Shown: positions 50,904 through 61,866 of the stretch, piece by piece
How positions within the stretch are numbered: the first letter of the stretch is position 1
How the letters are laid out: every line of letters begins with the position of its first letter
From: Malassezia japonica
Lineage: Eukaryota; Basidiomycota; Malasseziomycetes; Malasseziales; Malasseziaceae
Length of the DNA: 64,000 nucleotides
Assembly (NCBI RefSeq): GCF_029542785.1
Contig: NC_083372.1
Coordinates: forward strand, 868,001-932,000
Direction of reading: 5' to 3'
Translations under genes and position numbers: made by a program
Notes under the pieces: model-generated
What the model was told of the DNA's origin: nothing
Seen by the model: the letters and a program-made list of their open reading frames with translations, nothing else
Database searches by the model: none

Positions 50904-53293
50904 ATGGAGGTGCAAGTGGATGGGCGTTCGCCGCGCCCCGAGCTCGAGACGGTGGCCTTTCCGGTGCTGAAGCTCGTCAGCGAGGCACGGAATGAGCACG
51001 GCATGCGCCAACAGGACTGGCGTCGCTACCGGTACGTCACCCCGACTTATCCAGCGAATATTGTACGAAAAAAACCCACCGGGTCCGCACGACACTGCGC
51101 CTGACGCACACCGAGCACGCGCCGAGCGGCAAGCATGCGCACAAGAACACGCGTAGCCGCAAGCGCCGTGTGCGCGTCACGCCGGAAATGCAGAGCAGGG
51201 AGGCGAAAGGAAAGGGCAACGAGTTTGTGCGCCAGACCGTCGCCCTCGACCAGGTGCAGGACGTGCGCCCCCTGGAGCTCCTTCTCTTTGAGACGGAGCA
51301 CTGCTGGGCATCTGCCGAGGAGCTATGGGCGCAGCAGGACACGTCAGACACGCCGCGCTCGGTCCTGCGCCGCCGCAGCATTGCACGCGGCCGCCGCGCC
51401 GTGCAGAACGCCGAGCAGCTTCAGACGCTCGTCGACGCGCTCCCGGAGCACCTCGACATTGCCGCGCGCGCGCAGTGCGCGGCGTACGTCGGACTCGTGC
51501 GCAGCGCAATGCTCTTTATCAAGGGGCACTGGGAAGAAACGCTGAGGCACTGCTCGGTCACCCGCGAGCTCCTCACCTCGATCGCCGAGTGTGCGCCAAC
51601 CAGCCGCGACGAGGCGCTGGCGAGCAGCTTCCTCGATGCGCTCGACGCGCAGGTGCGCTTTGCGGCCTACTCGCTCGGCGACACCGAGCAGGACACGTCG
51701 GCGGTCGCCACGCGCGTCGCGACACCGGAAACGTGCGAAGCGGTGATCCCCCACTATGCCCAGCTCACCAAGGAGCTCAAGGAGGCGCACGGCAGCCGCT
51801 CGCACGACGCGGCGCCGCTCGAGCTGCACTGGCGCGAGCACACGATTCCCGTGCACTCGTTCGAGCTCCACGACGCGGTTACGCGCGTGAACGAAGAGGA
51901 GGCGCAGCTCGCGGCCTACCTCGCGTCGAGCGACGAGGCGCCGCGTGCGCGCTCGTCTGCGCCGCGTGCGCCCCGCACGCGCCTGTCGCATGCCGCGCGC
52001 AATGCCAAGCGCCGCGGCGGCGCCACGGCTGCGATGCGCCCGGCCAACACGCAGCGCGCCAACCATGGCGAGCTGGATCCGTTCGACCGCGTGCTCGGCG
52101 CGCTGAGCGACGCCGAAGAGGCTGTGCGTCTCTTGGTCGAGGAGAATGCACAGGCGCTGCAAAAGAGCCACTCGGCGCGCTACGAGGCAGCGGGATTGGA
52201 CCTGCGCCGTGCGCACGAGTTCCTCATGTACCGCTTGCTGTCGGTGCGCATTGCACGCAACATGCGCCTCGTCGACGAGGTGCAAGCAAAAGCGGCGAAG
52301 CGCGAGGACAAGGCGCGCCAGCTGCTGGCCAAGCGCGAGCGCCAGGCAAGTGCTGTGCCCCCGTCGCACACGCCGCCGCCCAGCCAAAAGCGCGCGGGTC
52401 CCGGCTCGCGCGCGAAGCGCGTGCGCGCCACGCCCAAGGCCGTCCATCGCAAGCCGGGGCGCAGCGGAACGCGCGCTCTGGCCCAAAAGCGCCGTGCGGC
52501 TGCTGCACAGCGCGCCTGCGATATCGCTGCTGCCAAGACGGACCGCCGCAGCGTCCGTATTGTGCCGGGTCTCGCCAAGCTTTTGGAAAACGTCGACAGC
52601 TCCCTGCTGGCCATTGGCGGACTGGTGATGGTCGAAGGCGAGCCGGACGTGTCGAGTCTCATGGAGGCGAAGCGCTTCTACTACAGTGCGGTGCTCCTGG
52701 GGCACCTCGCACGCGCCTTTTTCCAGCACGCGCTGCACGCCGAGGCGCTGCTGCTCTTGCAGCGTGGCGAACTGTACGTCCGCCAGGCGGCGCAAGCGCT
52801 TGAGCTCGCCGACGGCGCGGAGGACCAGGACGTGGCCTTTGCGCCGCAGCTCCTCGGCAAGAGCGACGCGCTCCAGGCGCAGCAGGACCGCCTCGCGGCG
52901 CTGCGTGCCGAGGTCGTGGCCGCGGTGCAGTCGCCGGCCAAGCGCCACACGCCCGCGTCGCTGCGCGACACCAAGTCGGGACAGACGCTGTACTACCAGG
53001 CCCAGCGCCACGTGTCGTTCGATCCCGAGGACCTGTCCCTGGCGCTGGAGCAGGCGCGCGCTACCGAGGGGGCTATGGAGGTGGACGAGGCCGAGGCCGA
53101 GGTGGAGGAGGACCTTCCTCCACCCCCTGCCGCGCCGGCCGCGCCCGAGCCGGCGAAGGAGGCTGCCGACGAACCTACCGTGCCCTTTGGCGCATACGAC
53201 CCCGGAAATGCAATGCTCGAGGAAGAAGAGGCCGCCGCCGCCGCGGCGAGCCGCAGCCGCTCGTGGCTCGGCGGCTGGTTCCGTAGCACCTAG
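50904..53293 (+). CDS. SRP68: Signal recognition particle subunit SRP68
   Basis: Exons 50904-51031 and 51055-53293, 788 residues, longer than human (627) or yeast (599). The N-terminal TPR-like RNA-binding domain shows ELETVAFPVLKLVSEARNEHGMRQQDWRRYREYCTKKTHRVRTTLRL. Further matches are FETEHCWASAEELW and EAKRFYYSAVLLGHLARAF. Two Arg/Ala-rich, probably disordered inserts lie near residues 335-385 and 475-530, which account for the extra length. The C-terminus is acidic, then Ala-rich and ends SWLGGWFRST. The 23-nt intron (51032-51054) gives YREYCTKK. Confidence 0.92.
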
Positions 53294-53484
53294 TCACCTC
53301 CACATGACGCGTCGCGGGCCACGTGCTTTTTTTACCCGCTCTCGGCCTTGGCTCTCGGCCGTTGTTTGCTACTACCACCGAGCGCGTCCGCAGAGCCGAA
53401 AGGACGCGTTGCCATCGGCCGACTGATACGCCTCCACCCGAACGCAACACTTACGCCTCACGCGTCGAGACGCGACTGCGCTAG

Positions 53485-56244
53485 ATGGCGATACTCTCTG
53501 ACGTGTCACACGCAGTATCTGCGGACGGGAATAGCAGCCATATGGGCCGTGATAACGTTGATTCTCTTCAGGCACACGCGTTGCCCTCCGGCGTGCAGGA
53601 CACGCAGCCCTACTCGATGGGCGACCACACCGCGCCGCACTACCACTCGGTAGATGCGCTCTCCTCCAACGTGCTTCCCGGTTCGACCCGGGAACGCATG
53701 GTGGCGCCGGAGCCGCAGGGCAAGCCGCCGTCGACCAAGCGCCGCAAGATCAACACGTGCTTTCCGTGCAAGCAGCGCAAGGTCAAGTGTGACCGGCAAC
53801 AGCCCTACTGCGGCCAGTGCCAGAAGCACCGTATCCCTGCCGAACGCTGCGTGTGGTCGTCGGATATCTCCATGGGCCCGGATATGCACGCGCACTCTGC
53901 GCTGGCCTTTTCCAAGCCCGACGGCGGTCATTCGTCGCTGCATCTCTCGAACGAGTGGGCGGGCGCGCAGGGCGCCGAGCTCGCGCTCGACAACGAGTCG
54001 CGCGCGATGCTCGACCGCATCAACCACCTCGAGCGCCTCCAGGCAGGCTCCTCGCAGGCCTCGCACGAGATGCACACCGCGGCGACTGGCAGCCAAATCG
54101 ACCCGCTCCTGCTTGGCACGACCTTGATGGACGTCAACACCGAGCGCCAGGGTGCGTCGCTCCCGAACGACCAGGCGATCGTGTCGGAGCTCGCTTTTTG
54201 GCGCTCCAAGGTCCAGGAGCATCGCCCGTCGCACGCTGGCGAAAACTCGCACATGGCGCAGATGCAGGCCGAGCAGAACATTGCAGCAGACGCCCTCGCG
54301 ATGTTTGCGCGTCACTCGCAGCAGGGCTCGCTCGGCAGCAGTGATCAGGCGGCACTGCAGCGCGCCGGCGCGGTCGGCGCCAGCATGCCGGGCTCGTCGT
54401 CCGACTCGGACGCGGTGCCGCGTCAGAACATCGTCAACGCGCTGCTGGATAATGCTACGTTCCAGGTGAACAATGCCTCGAGCCCGGCGCGCATTCGCGC
54501 AGCGCTCGACATGCTGCCGAACAACCAGCAGACGGACTACCTGCTCAAAATCCTGCAGACCGTCGACGAGAACGTGTCATATGGCATTAGCTGGCGCCTG
54601 GTCAAGATGCAGCTGACCAACCTCCGCTCGCAGATTGCCAACTGGAACGGGATGCATACGAGCCTTCCGGAGAATCTGGATCTGTCGTTCCTTGCCTTGC
54701 TGCTCGTGCTGCTCGGTCTTGCAGCACAGTATACCGAGTCGCGCTTCTTCATCGACCAGGGCTTCTGCACTGCGCCAGAGCAGATCAGCACGCTCGTCGA
54801 TGCATGGGTCGACTCGGCGCAGGCGCTGATGGCCATGGACGACTTTGTGAGCAAGACCAACTGGAACCACATTGCTACACTGCTCTTCTGCATCGACCAC
54901 CATGCTTTGCGGGGCAAGCTCATGCTCTGCTTTACCACCATGGCCATGCTTGTGCGCCTGGCGGAACTCCAGGGATACCACACACTCGGCTCCGCCAAGG
55001 ACGACGAGGAAAAGTGGAGCAAGTCGCCGGCGAGCAAGCAGGTCTGCCTCTCGGCGGTGGTCGGCGTGCCGAACACGGACACAAGCCAGCCGGAAACGCT
55101 CATCCGCCCTTCGATCCAAACCGCGACGAGCTTGCCGGACCGCTCGCACCTGGTGCGCGAGGCTGCACGCCGGCTCTGGTACAAGATCGCGAGCCAAGAC
55201 ATGATTCTCAGCACGGTTGTGCACCGCACCTCGCTCATCAACCCGAAGCGCGTCTCCACACAATATCCGCTGAACGTGGACGAAGAGGATCTGCCGGACG
55301 GCGAGACGCATGTCCTACCCCCGGTCAAGGCCGACGGCCGCGCAACGATCAACAGCCTCACGCCCTACACCTACCAGGTCGCGGAGCTCGCGAGCGAGTG
55401 CGGCAGTGGGCTACCCAGCGAACCACTCTCTCACGAGGCCGTGCTCGAATACGACGCCAAGTTCCGCAACCTGCTTTCGTCGCTGCCCGTCTATCTGCGC
55501 CCGGATCCGACGCTGGAGCAGATGCCGGAAGTGCGCCAGGAGCAGTCGCAGCGCCCGTACTTGGCTATGCACCGCCTGATTGTTTTCGAGGCGGTGAACC
55601 ACCAGCTGCTGATGCTCCATCGTGGCTACATGTGCCGGGGACATCAAGAAGAAAAGTACGCGTACTCGACGCGCGTCGCTGTCGATGCCGCACGCACCAT
55701 CATCTCGTGTCGCCAGCAGATTGACAATGTCCATTCGTCGGTTCAGCGGCACTCGGTCTTCCGCCACCACTTGTTCCAGGCCGCGGTGGTGCTGACGCTG
55801 CACCTCCTCGACCTCACCAACAAGGGTCAGAGCTCGTCGAACGTCGCGCACCAGCTCCGCGACGACATGGCGCTCATTGTCAACTACCTTACCGAGGCTA
55901 ATGGCATGAGCACTACGCTCAGCACGCAGCTCCCGCATTCTCAAAAGGTGGCGCTCAAGCTCCTGGAACTGCTCCTGGCTGAAGACAGCAACCGGCGGCA
56001 GAACTCGGGAGCGGCACAAAAGTCGGACTCGTCGGCCAGCCCGGACAAGGACGTCCAGCTGGCCATCGACAGCAACAGCACCAACAGCATCTTCCAGCTC
56101 GCTGCTTCGGCCTCGGGCTCGGACTCGGTGAACGATGTGGCAGCTGCACTTGCGTCGCACATGCTGGAGCCGCAGTTTGGCAGCTCGCCGACCCAAGCGG
56201 AGTTCTTCGCCTCGCTGGACGAACTCATGGTGCCCATCTACTAG
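53485..56244 (+). CDS. Zn2Cys6 fungal transcription factor
   Basis: A 919-residue intronless protein. Six cysteines near residues 92-122 form the binuclear cluster CFPCKQRKVKCDRQQPYCGQC followed by a final Cys; the preceding KRRKIN is basic. The spacing before the last cysteine is 9 residues, slightly longer than usual. The middle domain is the fungal-specific regulatory domain: LGLAAQYTESRFF, MLVRLAELQGYHTLG, ARRLWYKIASQDMIL. The C-terminus is Ser-rich. Targets cannot be read from sequence. A CACGTG lies upstream at 53320-53325. Confidence 0.9.
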   Translation: MAILSDVSHAVSADGNSSHMGRDNVDSLQAHALPSGVQDTQPYSMGDHTAPHYHSVDALSSNVLPGSTRERMVAPEPQGKPPSTKRRKINTCFPCKQRKVKCDRQQPYCGQCQKHRIPAERCVWSSDISMGPDMHAHSALAFSKPDGGHSSLHLSNEWAGAQGAELALDNESRAMLDRINHLERLQAGSSQASHEMHTAATGSQIDPLLLGTTLMDVNTERQGASLPNDQAIVSELAFWRSKVQEHRPSHAGENSHMAQMQAEQNIAADALAMFARHSQQGSLGSSDQAALQRAGAVGASMPGSSSDSDAVPRQNIVNALLDNATFQVNNASSPARIRAALDMLPNNQQTDYLLKILQTVDENVSYGISWRLVKMQLTNLRSQIANWNGMHTSLPENLDLSFLALLLVLLGLAAQYTESRFFIDQGFCTAPEQISTLVDAWVDSAQALMAMDDFVSKTNWNHIATLLFCIDHHALRGKLMLCFTTMAMLVRLAELQGYHTLGSAKDDEEKWSKSPASKQVCLSAVVGVPNTDTSQPETLIRPSIQTATSLPDRSHLVREAARRLWYKIASQDMILSTVVHRTSLINPKRVSTQYPLNVDEEDLPDGETHVLPPVKADGRATINSLTPYTYQVAELASECGSGLPSEPLSHEAVLEYDAKFRNLLSSLPVYLRPDPTLEQMPEVRQEQSQRPYLAMHRLIVFEAVNHQLLMLHRGYMCRGHQEEKYAYSTRVAVDAARTIISCRQQIDNVHSSVQRHSVFRHHLFQAAVVLTLHLLDLTNKGQSSSNVAHQLRDDMALIVNYLTEANGMSTTLSTQLPHSQKVALKLLELLLAEDSNRRQNSGAAQKSDSSASPDKDVQLAIDSNSTNSIFQLAASASGSDSVNDVAAALASHMLEPQFGSSPTQAEFFASLDELMVPIY

Positions 56245-56281
56245 AGAGTAGTGTTCGAATGTTGTATACATGGTATCTATT

Positions 56282-57220
56282 TCAATCCTCGGACCGCAGG
56301 CACGCGAGTTGCTCGAGCGTTGTGGCCATCGCTTGAATCACTTCTATGACCTCGTGCCAGCTCTCGACGTGTACAATACCCGCGGGGCAGCAAGGCTGGC
56401 TTTTTACGAGCGCCTCTTTCCACGCAACAGGCGTCATGAGTCGCTGCTTGAGGTCGGCTTTCTCAAGCTTCTCCAAGAACCGGGGGTTTGTTCCCATCAG
56501 AATACCGACGTCGGCATCTAGAATGCAGGGCAGATCGTGCAGACCGTCACCTACATAGATGGTCAGGGGAGAGTTGGGAGTGTATTGTTCTTTGATCGCG
56601 TTGAATATTGTGCGCTTGTCCATCCCGGTCAACATAGGCTTGGCTTCGGCCAATGGGCCAACAATGCGCCCGGTACATTGGCCGGAGACACAGTGCTCTT
56701 CAATCTCGTTCGCATGGATCTCGGCAAAGCAGATACTTTGCAAGTCTGTCTCGAGGCACGCACACGGTTGTTTGCCATCTTGCAGCAAAAGTGCATCAAG
56801 AATAAAGCGCCGCGACCAGTTGACACTCACGATATGGAATCGAACAGAATCTTTCCACAATTCCCTCACGTTCTGTTTCACCGTGTGCCATCCTTCGCGG
56901 AATTGGACCTGGTGCGCGCGTGTCCGGCGATCCTCGATCTTGGTACCTTTGAAAAGGCCGCCATCCACCACTTTATCAAGCGTAGCTTGCTCTGCTTGGG
57001 CCACATCCGCCACGTACCGGAGCAGCTTGGCCTCTGAATCGACCGCGCCATAGCGCGACTTGAAATCCGACTGGTCTTTATAGTACTCGTCCTCGTAGTA
57101 CTGGAAGGGGCGGGTTCCCTGTTTAAGCTCATCTTTTTTGGGGGCAATGAGGCACAATGTATCGTGACTGGTAATGGTCTCGTCCCAGTCCGACACCAAG
57201 AGTAACGCTGGGCCCACCAT
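56282..57220 (-). CDS. HAD-superfamily phosphatase
   Basis: A 312-residue intronless protein. Motif I is SDWDETITSHDTL (the first Asp of the DxD pair is the nucleophile). Motif II is likely HIVSVNWS, and GDGLHDLPCILDADVGI is motif IV with the metal aspartates. The pattern DWDETIT with a large cap between motifs resembles fungal HAD hydrolases related to phosphoserine phosphatases. I cannot name the substrate. The start is the ATG at 57220; the 4 residues upstream begin at a non-ATG codon. Confidence 0.8.
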   Translation of the reverse strand: MVGPALLLVSDWDETITSHDTLCLIAPKKDELKQGTRPFQYYEDEYYKDQSDFKSRYGAVDSEAKLLRYVADVAQAEQATLDKVVDGGLFKGTKIEDRRTRAHQVQFREGWHTVKQNVRELWKDSVRFHIVSVNWSRRFILDALLLQDGKQPCACLETDLQSICFAEIHANEIEEHCVSGQCTGRIVGPLAEAKPMLTGMDKRTIFNAIKEQYTPNSPLTIYVGDGLHDLPCILDADVGILMGTNPRFLEKLEKADLKQRLMTPVAWKEALVKSQPCCPAGIVHVESWHEVIEVIQAMATTLEQLACLRSED

Positions 57221-57313
57221 GGCTCGAACCAAGTGGGGAAATCGAGGAATCTGGGGAGTTATTCATCACAAAGGGGTTATATTGTCCCATGGTGTATAGC
57301 CTTTCAAGGAGCG

Positions 57314-57412
57314 AGTCCAATAGTTTAACGGTTATGACGTATCCTTCACATCAGTTCACTAGTTCACTCTAGCTGATCGGATAAGATCCCGGTTCGATTC
57401 CGGGTTGGACTA
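57314..57412 (+). tRNA. tRNA-Val (anticodon CAC) with a 27-nt intron
   Basis: Acceptor stem AGTCCAA (57314-57320) pairs with TTGGACT ending at 57411; discriminator base A at 57412. U8 and A9 are present, the D arm holds the GG pair, the T arm is CCCGG/TTCGATT/CCGGG. The anticodon stem is TATCC (57340-57344) with GGATA (57379-57383). Loop bases 32-37 read TTCACA, so the anticodon is CAC (57347-57349). The intron follows position 37, at 57351-57377. A run of five T (57416-57420) is the Pol III terminator. The first base is A, unusual for valine tRNAs, so the identity is less certain than the gene itself. Confidence 0.75.
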
Positions 57413-57634
57413 TTCTTTTTCCCAACCTTGGCATTTTAAGGTGGAGGGCGATGCTTCATTTATGCATAATTGGCCAGATCACCATTCGCTACATCGAGCT
57501 CGGCAGGCACGAGCTTGATGTTTGGCTCGCAAAGGCAGTCGTGGCATATAAGACTCGTGCAGTAGCGGGAAAATGTGTCGGAAATGTGGTCGGAGTCTGT
57601 ACAAAATTATCAACTGAACATATATACAATAGAT
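57413..57634. other. Gap between tRNA and PMC1 stop, no gene seen
   Basis: About 220 bp. After the T-run it contains no coding signal that I can support; the part next to 57634 is probably the 3' end of the Ca2+-ATPase transcript (minus strand). Confidence 0.4.
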
Positions 57635-60600
57635 TTAGGTGGTGTATCCACCTTTCAGTTGCGACAGGTACGGGTTGTCCTCTGGCGTATCTGGGTGGAA
57701 TTGAAGTTTTCCTTGGTCGAACAGCGCCTTTGCGGTAGTCATTCCTTGCACGTCGCTTTGCTGCGAAGCAGACCGCGACCCAGCGGGTCTCCAGCCACCG
57801 CCTACACTAGCACCAATGAACGCCGGAACAATGGCCAAGAGACTTTGAGGGTGAATATCTTGATCACGCATAAGACGCTTGTTGCTTTTCAGAACCAAGT
57901 TGCTTGCACGCAGCCGCCCGCCACGAATGCGAGAGTAGGCACCAAGCTCCTTGGCCAGACGGCCGACGGTAGGCTCGTTCCAGTCCGAGTAGTTGTCTGG
58001 GAGGACGGGTCTAAAATCACGGGCCTCATGCGACAGTGTAGGGAGAGCGTTAGGGTCTGGCATGAGTCTCAAGCTAATGAGCGCGCGCTCAATCGGCTCC
58101 GTGGGACACAAACGCGTCAGGACACCCAAGGGCCAGGAGATGAAACCTGCGATGATCGAAATACCCCATTCGCGGCCATGGAGTCGAACCACGCTGAATG
58201 TGGCGCCGCCAATAAACATGATGAGGACCTGTGCACCAATCTCAATGAGAATGATGAAGATAAACCACAAGTTTTTGTGCATGTTGTGGAAAATATTGAA
58301 CTTGCGATCCAAACGGCGGGCATTTACTTGGTTAAAGAGCTGGCACCACACAAATGTGTTGAAAATAAGGGCACCCATGATCAAGTGATCCCTAGCCCGA
58401 GGTCCTGGCTCTTGGTGTTCATAATGCAGAATGTGTGCACCCTCGAAGTTAAGGACCAGGATGACAATGATCTGGTAAATCGATTGCACCACAATATGCT
58501 TCCACATTTCTGTAGTGACGAGTGGAGCAGAAGAACGATCCGGATTCCGGTCCAGCGAAGATTCATCTGCAGGATCCGTAGCCAATGCAAGCGCTGCGAG
58601 TGTGTCCATAATAAGGTTCAACCAGAGCAGTTGCACAGCGGTAAGAACCGAATTCTCGCTGTCGCTGGCGATGGCAGAGACAAAGGTGACAATGACTGCA
58701 ACAATATTCACAGTGAATTGGAACTGGAGGAATTTGCGCACAGCATCATTCACACAGCGACCCCACATAATCGCATTAACGATGCTGGAGAAGTTATCAT
58801 CCAAAAGAATGATATCACTCGCTTCTTTGGCCACTTCCGAGCCTGCGATTCCCATGGAAAAACCGACGTTTGCCGCCTTCAGCGCAGGGCCATCATTAGT
58901 ACCATCGCCCGTCACAGCTACCACTTCTCCCAAGCTCTTGAGCTTGTCAATTAGCTTCTTCTTGTCGTCTGGGCTGGAGCGAGCAAGGACCTGGATCCGA
59001 GGGGCGACTTCAGTCAACTCGTCATCGCTAAGTTGGCGGAACGCAGGTCCTTCAATAACGATGCCACCAGGCTTAAAGATACCACACTGGTTCGCAATCG
59101 AACGTGCCGTGAGGATGTTGTCGCCCGTGCACATCTTGACCTGTACACCAGCACGCCCACAGGCACGAACAGCTTCAGGCACACCTTGACGAAGCGGATC
59201 CTCAATAGCAGTAATACCCAAGAGGGTCATTTCTTGAGCGAGGAACTCGTACTTGACTTCACCTTCTTCTGTAGGGGCATTAGGCGGTGGCCAAGACTCA
59301 AAGTCACGGTAGCACAGGGAGATGGTGCGCAAAGACTGCGAAGCATATCCTTTAATGGTATCTTCCAAGTTGGTGCGCAAAGCGTCGTCAATCGGAAGCG
59401 TAGGAATTTCGCCTTCAGCGGCCTGTTTGTGCAATGCAACTGTCCTAGTGCTGAGGCCAAGCAATACTTCACTTGCACCCTTGAGCAGGAAACGGTAGCC
59501 ATGGTCCGTCTTGATCACTACACCCATCGACTTCCGCTTTGAGCCAAATGGAATCATTTGCACGACTTGCGTTGCCTTACGAATTGATGCATAGTCTCCC
59601 CAGTTCAAGTTGATCACCATGGTGAGAAGAGCCGTTTCCGTTTTAGAGCCAATAAATGGTGACTCAGACTCGGCCACCTGCATCTTCTTGGGACTGCTCG
59701 AAAAGAGCTTGACATACCATGGCTTCTCCACTGGCTTCTCTTCTTCCTCTACCGGATCAGACCGGTCAGGGATGAAAGCTGTGGAATTGATGCAGATAGA
59801 GTCGGTAAGGAGCTTGCGGACCGAGGTGGGAAGCTGAGAAGACATGTCTTCCATGACAACCAAGTCGTCAGACGGCGCCGAGTTATCCACTTCAAACTTG
59901 ATCCTGTCTTGGAAATGCAAATCACATCCAATGCATCCTGCAACCACATTCATCTTGTTTTGCGTAAGTGTGCCCGTCTTGTCGGTGCAGACACAAGTAG
60001 CATTGGCCATCGTCTCACAGGATCCAAGAATGCGTACAAGGAGGTTGCGATTCGACATGCGACGTGTAGCGAAAGCCAGGGCAAGTGTCACGGCCAGTGG
60101 CAAACCTTCAGGAACAGCCACGACAATAATCGTGACAGAGATGATTAGGATGTCGATAAATTTCCGGCCATACTTGCTTGCATCCAACGTAGGCGTCCCA
60201 TCATCCTTATCGTAGCCAAGTTGCACAAAGTAACGAATCATCAAGGCGATGAACAAGACCAGACCGGCGGTAGTACCAAGCTTTGCAATAAGCTCTGCCA
60301 TGTGATTCAGTTTGGTTTGCAGCGGGGTGTTCTCTGGCTCCTCACGGAGCGACATCATGAGCTTGCCGTTAAAACTCATGGGTCCTACAGCCGTCACGGC
60401 AAACTCGCCGACACCTTCCAGAACCTTGGAGCCCGAGATCATAAAGCAGCTCTTGTGCTTCAGCGGCCCGGTAGCACTGTCCAACTCCTTTGTGTATTCA
60501 TCATAAGGCAGCTTTGAAATCATATCGGACTCGCCGGTAGCGCTGGACTCATCGCACTTGATGTTATGGCCACGAAGAACGACACCATCGAAGGCCAGAA

Positions 60601-61708
60601 CCTCACCCGGTTCAAATGATACAATGTCACCGACCAGGACATCATGCACATCCACTTGATGCTTTGTACCGCTGCGGAGGACGGTTACATCACGCGCTTC
60701 TTTCTTTGCATCCAAGGTACGAAATTGGCGTTCTTTTTGCCAGTCGTTCAAAGAGCCGACCAGGTCGACAATGAGCACAGCAACGAGAATTGCAACACCC
60801 TCGACCCAGTCGACCTTGGGTGCTTTACAATCCGTTTCACCTTCATCTGGGTTCAGACACGGCACACGCTCTTCCTGACCAAAATCCGTGTAGAAACCAA
60901 GCGCAAGCGACACGATTGCTGCAATAATCAGTACAATAAGGATCTTGTCTTGCAGTGCAAGCCACATGAGCGTCAAAAGACTCTTGGACTTGCGCTCAGG
61001 CAAGACATTACGTCCATACACGCGCTCGCGGTCCGCTACCGTACCCGCATACTTTCCGTCTTTCGCAGAAGTATCGGGCATGATACCCGACTCCGGGTTG
61101 GATCCTACACCTGCAAGCAGGCCATTCACACCGCCCATTTTGCGCAGTGCCTCGTAGTCTTCGGGGTCAATTAGCGAACAAAGCTGACCCGGCTTGAAGC
61201 GAAAAGGGGCCGGATCTGCCCAGAGCTTCTCCTGAAGCTCCTTATTAATACGCTCTTGCTCAAGGGCATCAGCGTTTCCCTTGAAGAAGGTAGACACCCT
61301 TTGCATGAAGGTTAGCTTAGGAGGCTCTTCGTCCTGCTTCAACGGAGCCTGTTGCCCGAGCGTTTCGTGATCCTTGGTGAAATCAGGGGTATGGCTACGC
61401 GGTGCTTTCTCAGATCCGGTCGATTTCACAGGAGACTCATCCACCGGGTGCGCGAAATGATGCTGCTGGTAAGGTTCCTCCGTAGCCAGTGAGGGTGTAT
61501 GCGCAGCAAGGTCGGTTGCATCTGCATCCGTGCCATCGTGTGTGGCAGGGTCATTTTGATTGACAATGGGCTCCCCGAGATGTACCTGACCATACTCGGA
61601 GCCGGAGCCAATATTCTGGAGGTCGATAGACGTGACCGGGGGCAATACCCCGCTGTTCGCAGGGACTGGGCGCCCGTACGGCGCCGAGTCACTGGATGTT
61701 GTATTCAT
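57635..61708 (-). CDS. PMC1: Vacuolar-type P2B Ca2+-ATPase
   Basis: A 1357-residue intronless P-type ATPase (yeast Pmc1 1173). The phosphorylation motif CTDKTGTLTQNK is near residue 574, the actuator TGES near 389 and the hinge GDGTNDGPALKAANVGFSMG near 932. PEGLPLAVTLALAFA is the M4 calcium-binding PEGL motif, and the M5-M6 region holds NLIMDTLAALALATD. The ~330-residue N-terminal region before M1 contains the regulatory segment and MGGVNGLLAGVGSNPESGI. The protein pumps Ca2+ into the vacuole. The ATG at 61708 (MNTTSSD) is used; the frame continues upstream without a better start. Confidence 0.94.
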   Translation of the reverse strand: MNTTSSDSAPYGRPVPANSGVLPPVTSIDLQNIGSGSEYGQVHLGEPIVNQNDPATHDGTDADATDLAAHTPSLATEEPYQQHHFAHPVDESPVKSTGSEKAPRSHTPDFTKDHETLGQQAPLKQDEEPPKLTFMQRVSTFFKGNADALEQERINKELQEKLWADPAPFRFKPGQLCSLIDPEDYEALRKMGGVNGLLAGVGSNPESGIMPDTSAKDGKYAGTVADRERVYGRNVLPERKSKSLLTLMWLALQDKILIVLIIAAIVSLALGFYTDFGQEERVPCLNPDEGETDCKAPKVDWVEGVAILVAVLIVDLVGSLNDWQKERQFRTLDAKKEARDVTVLRSGTKHQVDVHDVLVGDIVSFEPGEVLAFDGVVLRGHNIKCDESSATGESDMISKLPYDEYTKELDSATGPLKHKSCFMISGSKVLEGVGEFAVTAVGPMSFNGKLMMSLREEPENTPLQTKLNHMAELIAKLGTTAGLVLFIALMIRYFVQLGYDKDDGTPTLDASKYGRKFIDILIISVTIIVVAVPEGLPLAVTLALAFATRRMSNRNLLVRILGSCETMANATCVCTDKTGTLTQNKMNVVAGCIGCDLHFQDRIKFEVDNSAPSDDLVVMEDMSSQLPTSVRKLLTDSICINSTAFIPDRSDPVEEEEKPVEKPWYVKLFSSSPKKMQVAESESPFIGSKTETALLTMVINLNWGDYASIRKATQVVQMIPFGSKRKSMGVVIKTDHGYRFLLKGASEVLLGLSTRTVALHKQAAEGEIPTLPIDDALRTNLEDTIKGYASQSLRTISLCYRDFESWPPPNAPTEEGEVKYEFLAQEMTLLGITAIEDPLRQGVPEAVRACGRAGVQVKMCTGDNILTARSIANQCGIFKPGGIVIEGPAFRQLSDDELTEVAPRIQVLARSSPDDKKKLIDKLKSLGEVVAVTGDGTNDGPALKAANVGFSMGIAGSEVAKEASDIILLDDNFSSIVNAIMWGRCVNDAVRKFLQFQFTVNIVAVIVTFVSAIASDSENSVLTAVQLLWLNLIMDTLAALALATDPADESSLDRNPDRSSAPLVTTEMWKHIVVQSIYQIIVILVLNFEGAHILHYEHQEPGPRARDHLIMGALIFNTFVWCQLFNQVNARRLDRKFNIFHNMHKNLWFIFIILIEIGAQVLIMFIGGATFSVVRLHGREWGISIIAGFISWPLGVLTRLCPTEPIERALISLRLMPDPNALPTLSHEARDFRPVLPDNYSDWNEPTVGRLAKELGAYSRIRGGRLRASNLVLKSNKRLMRDQDIHPQSLLAIVPAFIGASVGGGWRPAGSRSASQQSDVQGMTTAKALFDQGKLQFHPDTPEDNPYLSQLKGGYTT

Positions 61709-61866
61709 ACGCAATAGACTAGCCAAATGGTCAAGCCTATGAGTACACGCTAAGACACCAGAGTTTATACCCTGCGTGGCGTCACGATGCACATAGAACG
61801 ACAAGAGACTTGTGTTTGTGAATGGCGTTAATAACCCCGGCGCTGGTGCATGCCTCAGCGGGCTAT

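Noticed and set aside
50848..51004. Longer first exon for the Maf gene reaching into SRP68
   Set aside because: The reading frame through the junction is replaced by a better ATG at 50847 joined by a 23-nt intron, giving FTRLKNKRIVLAS.
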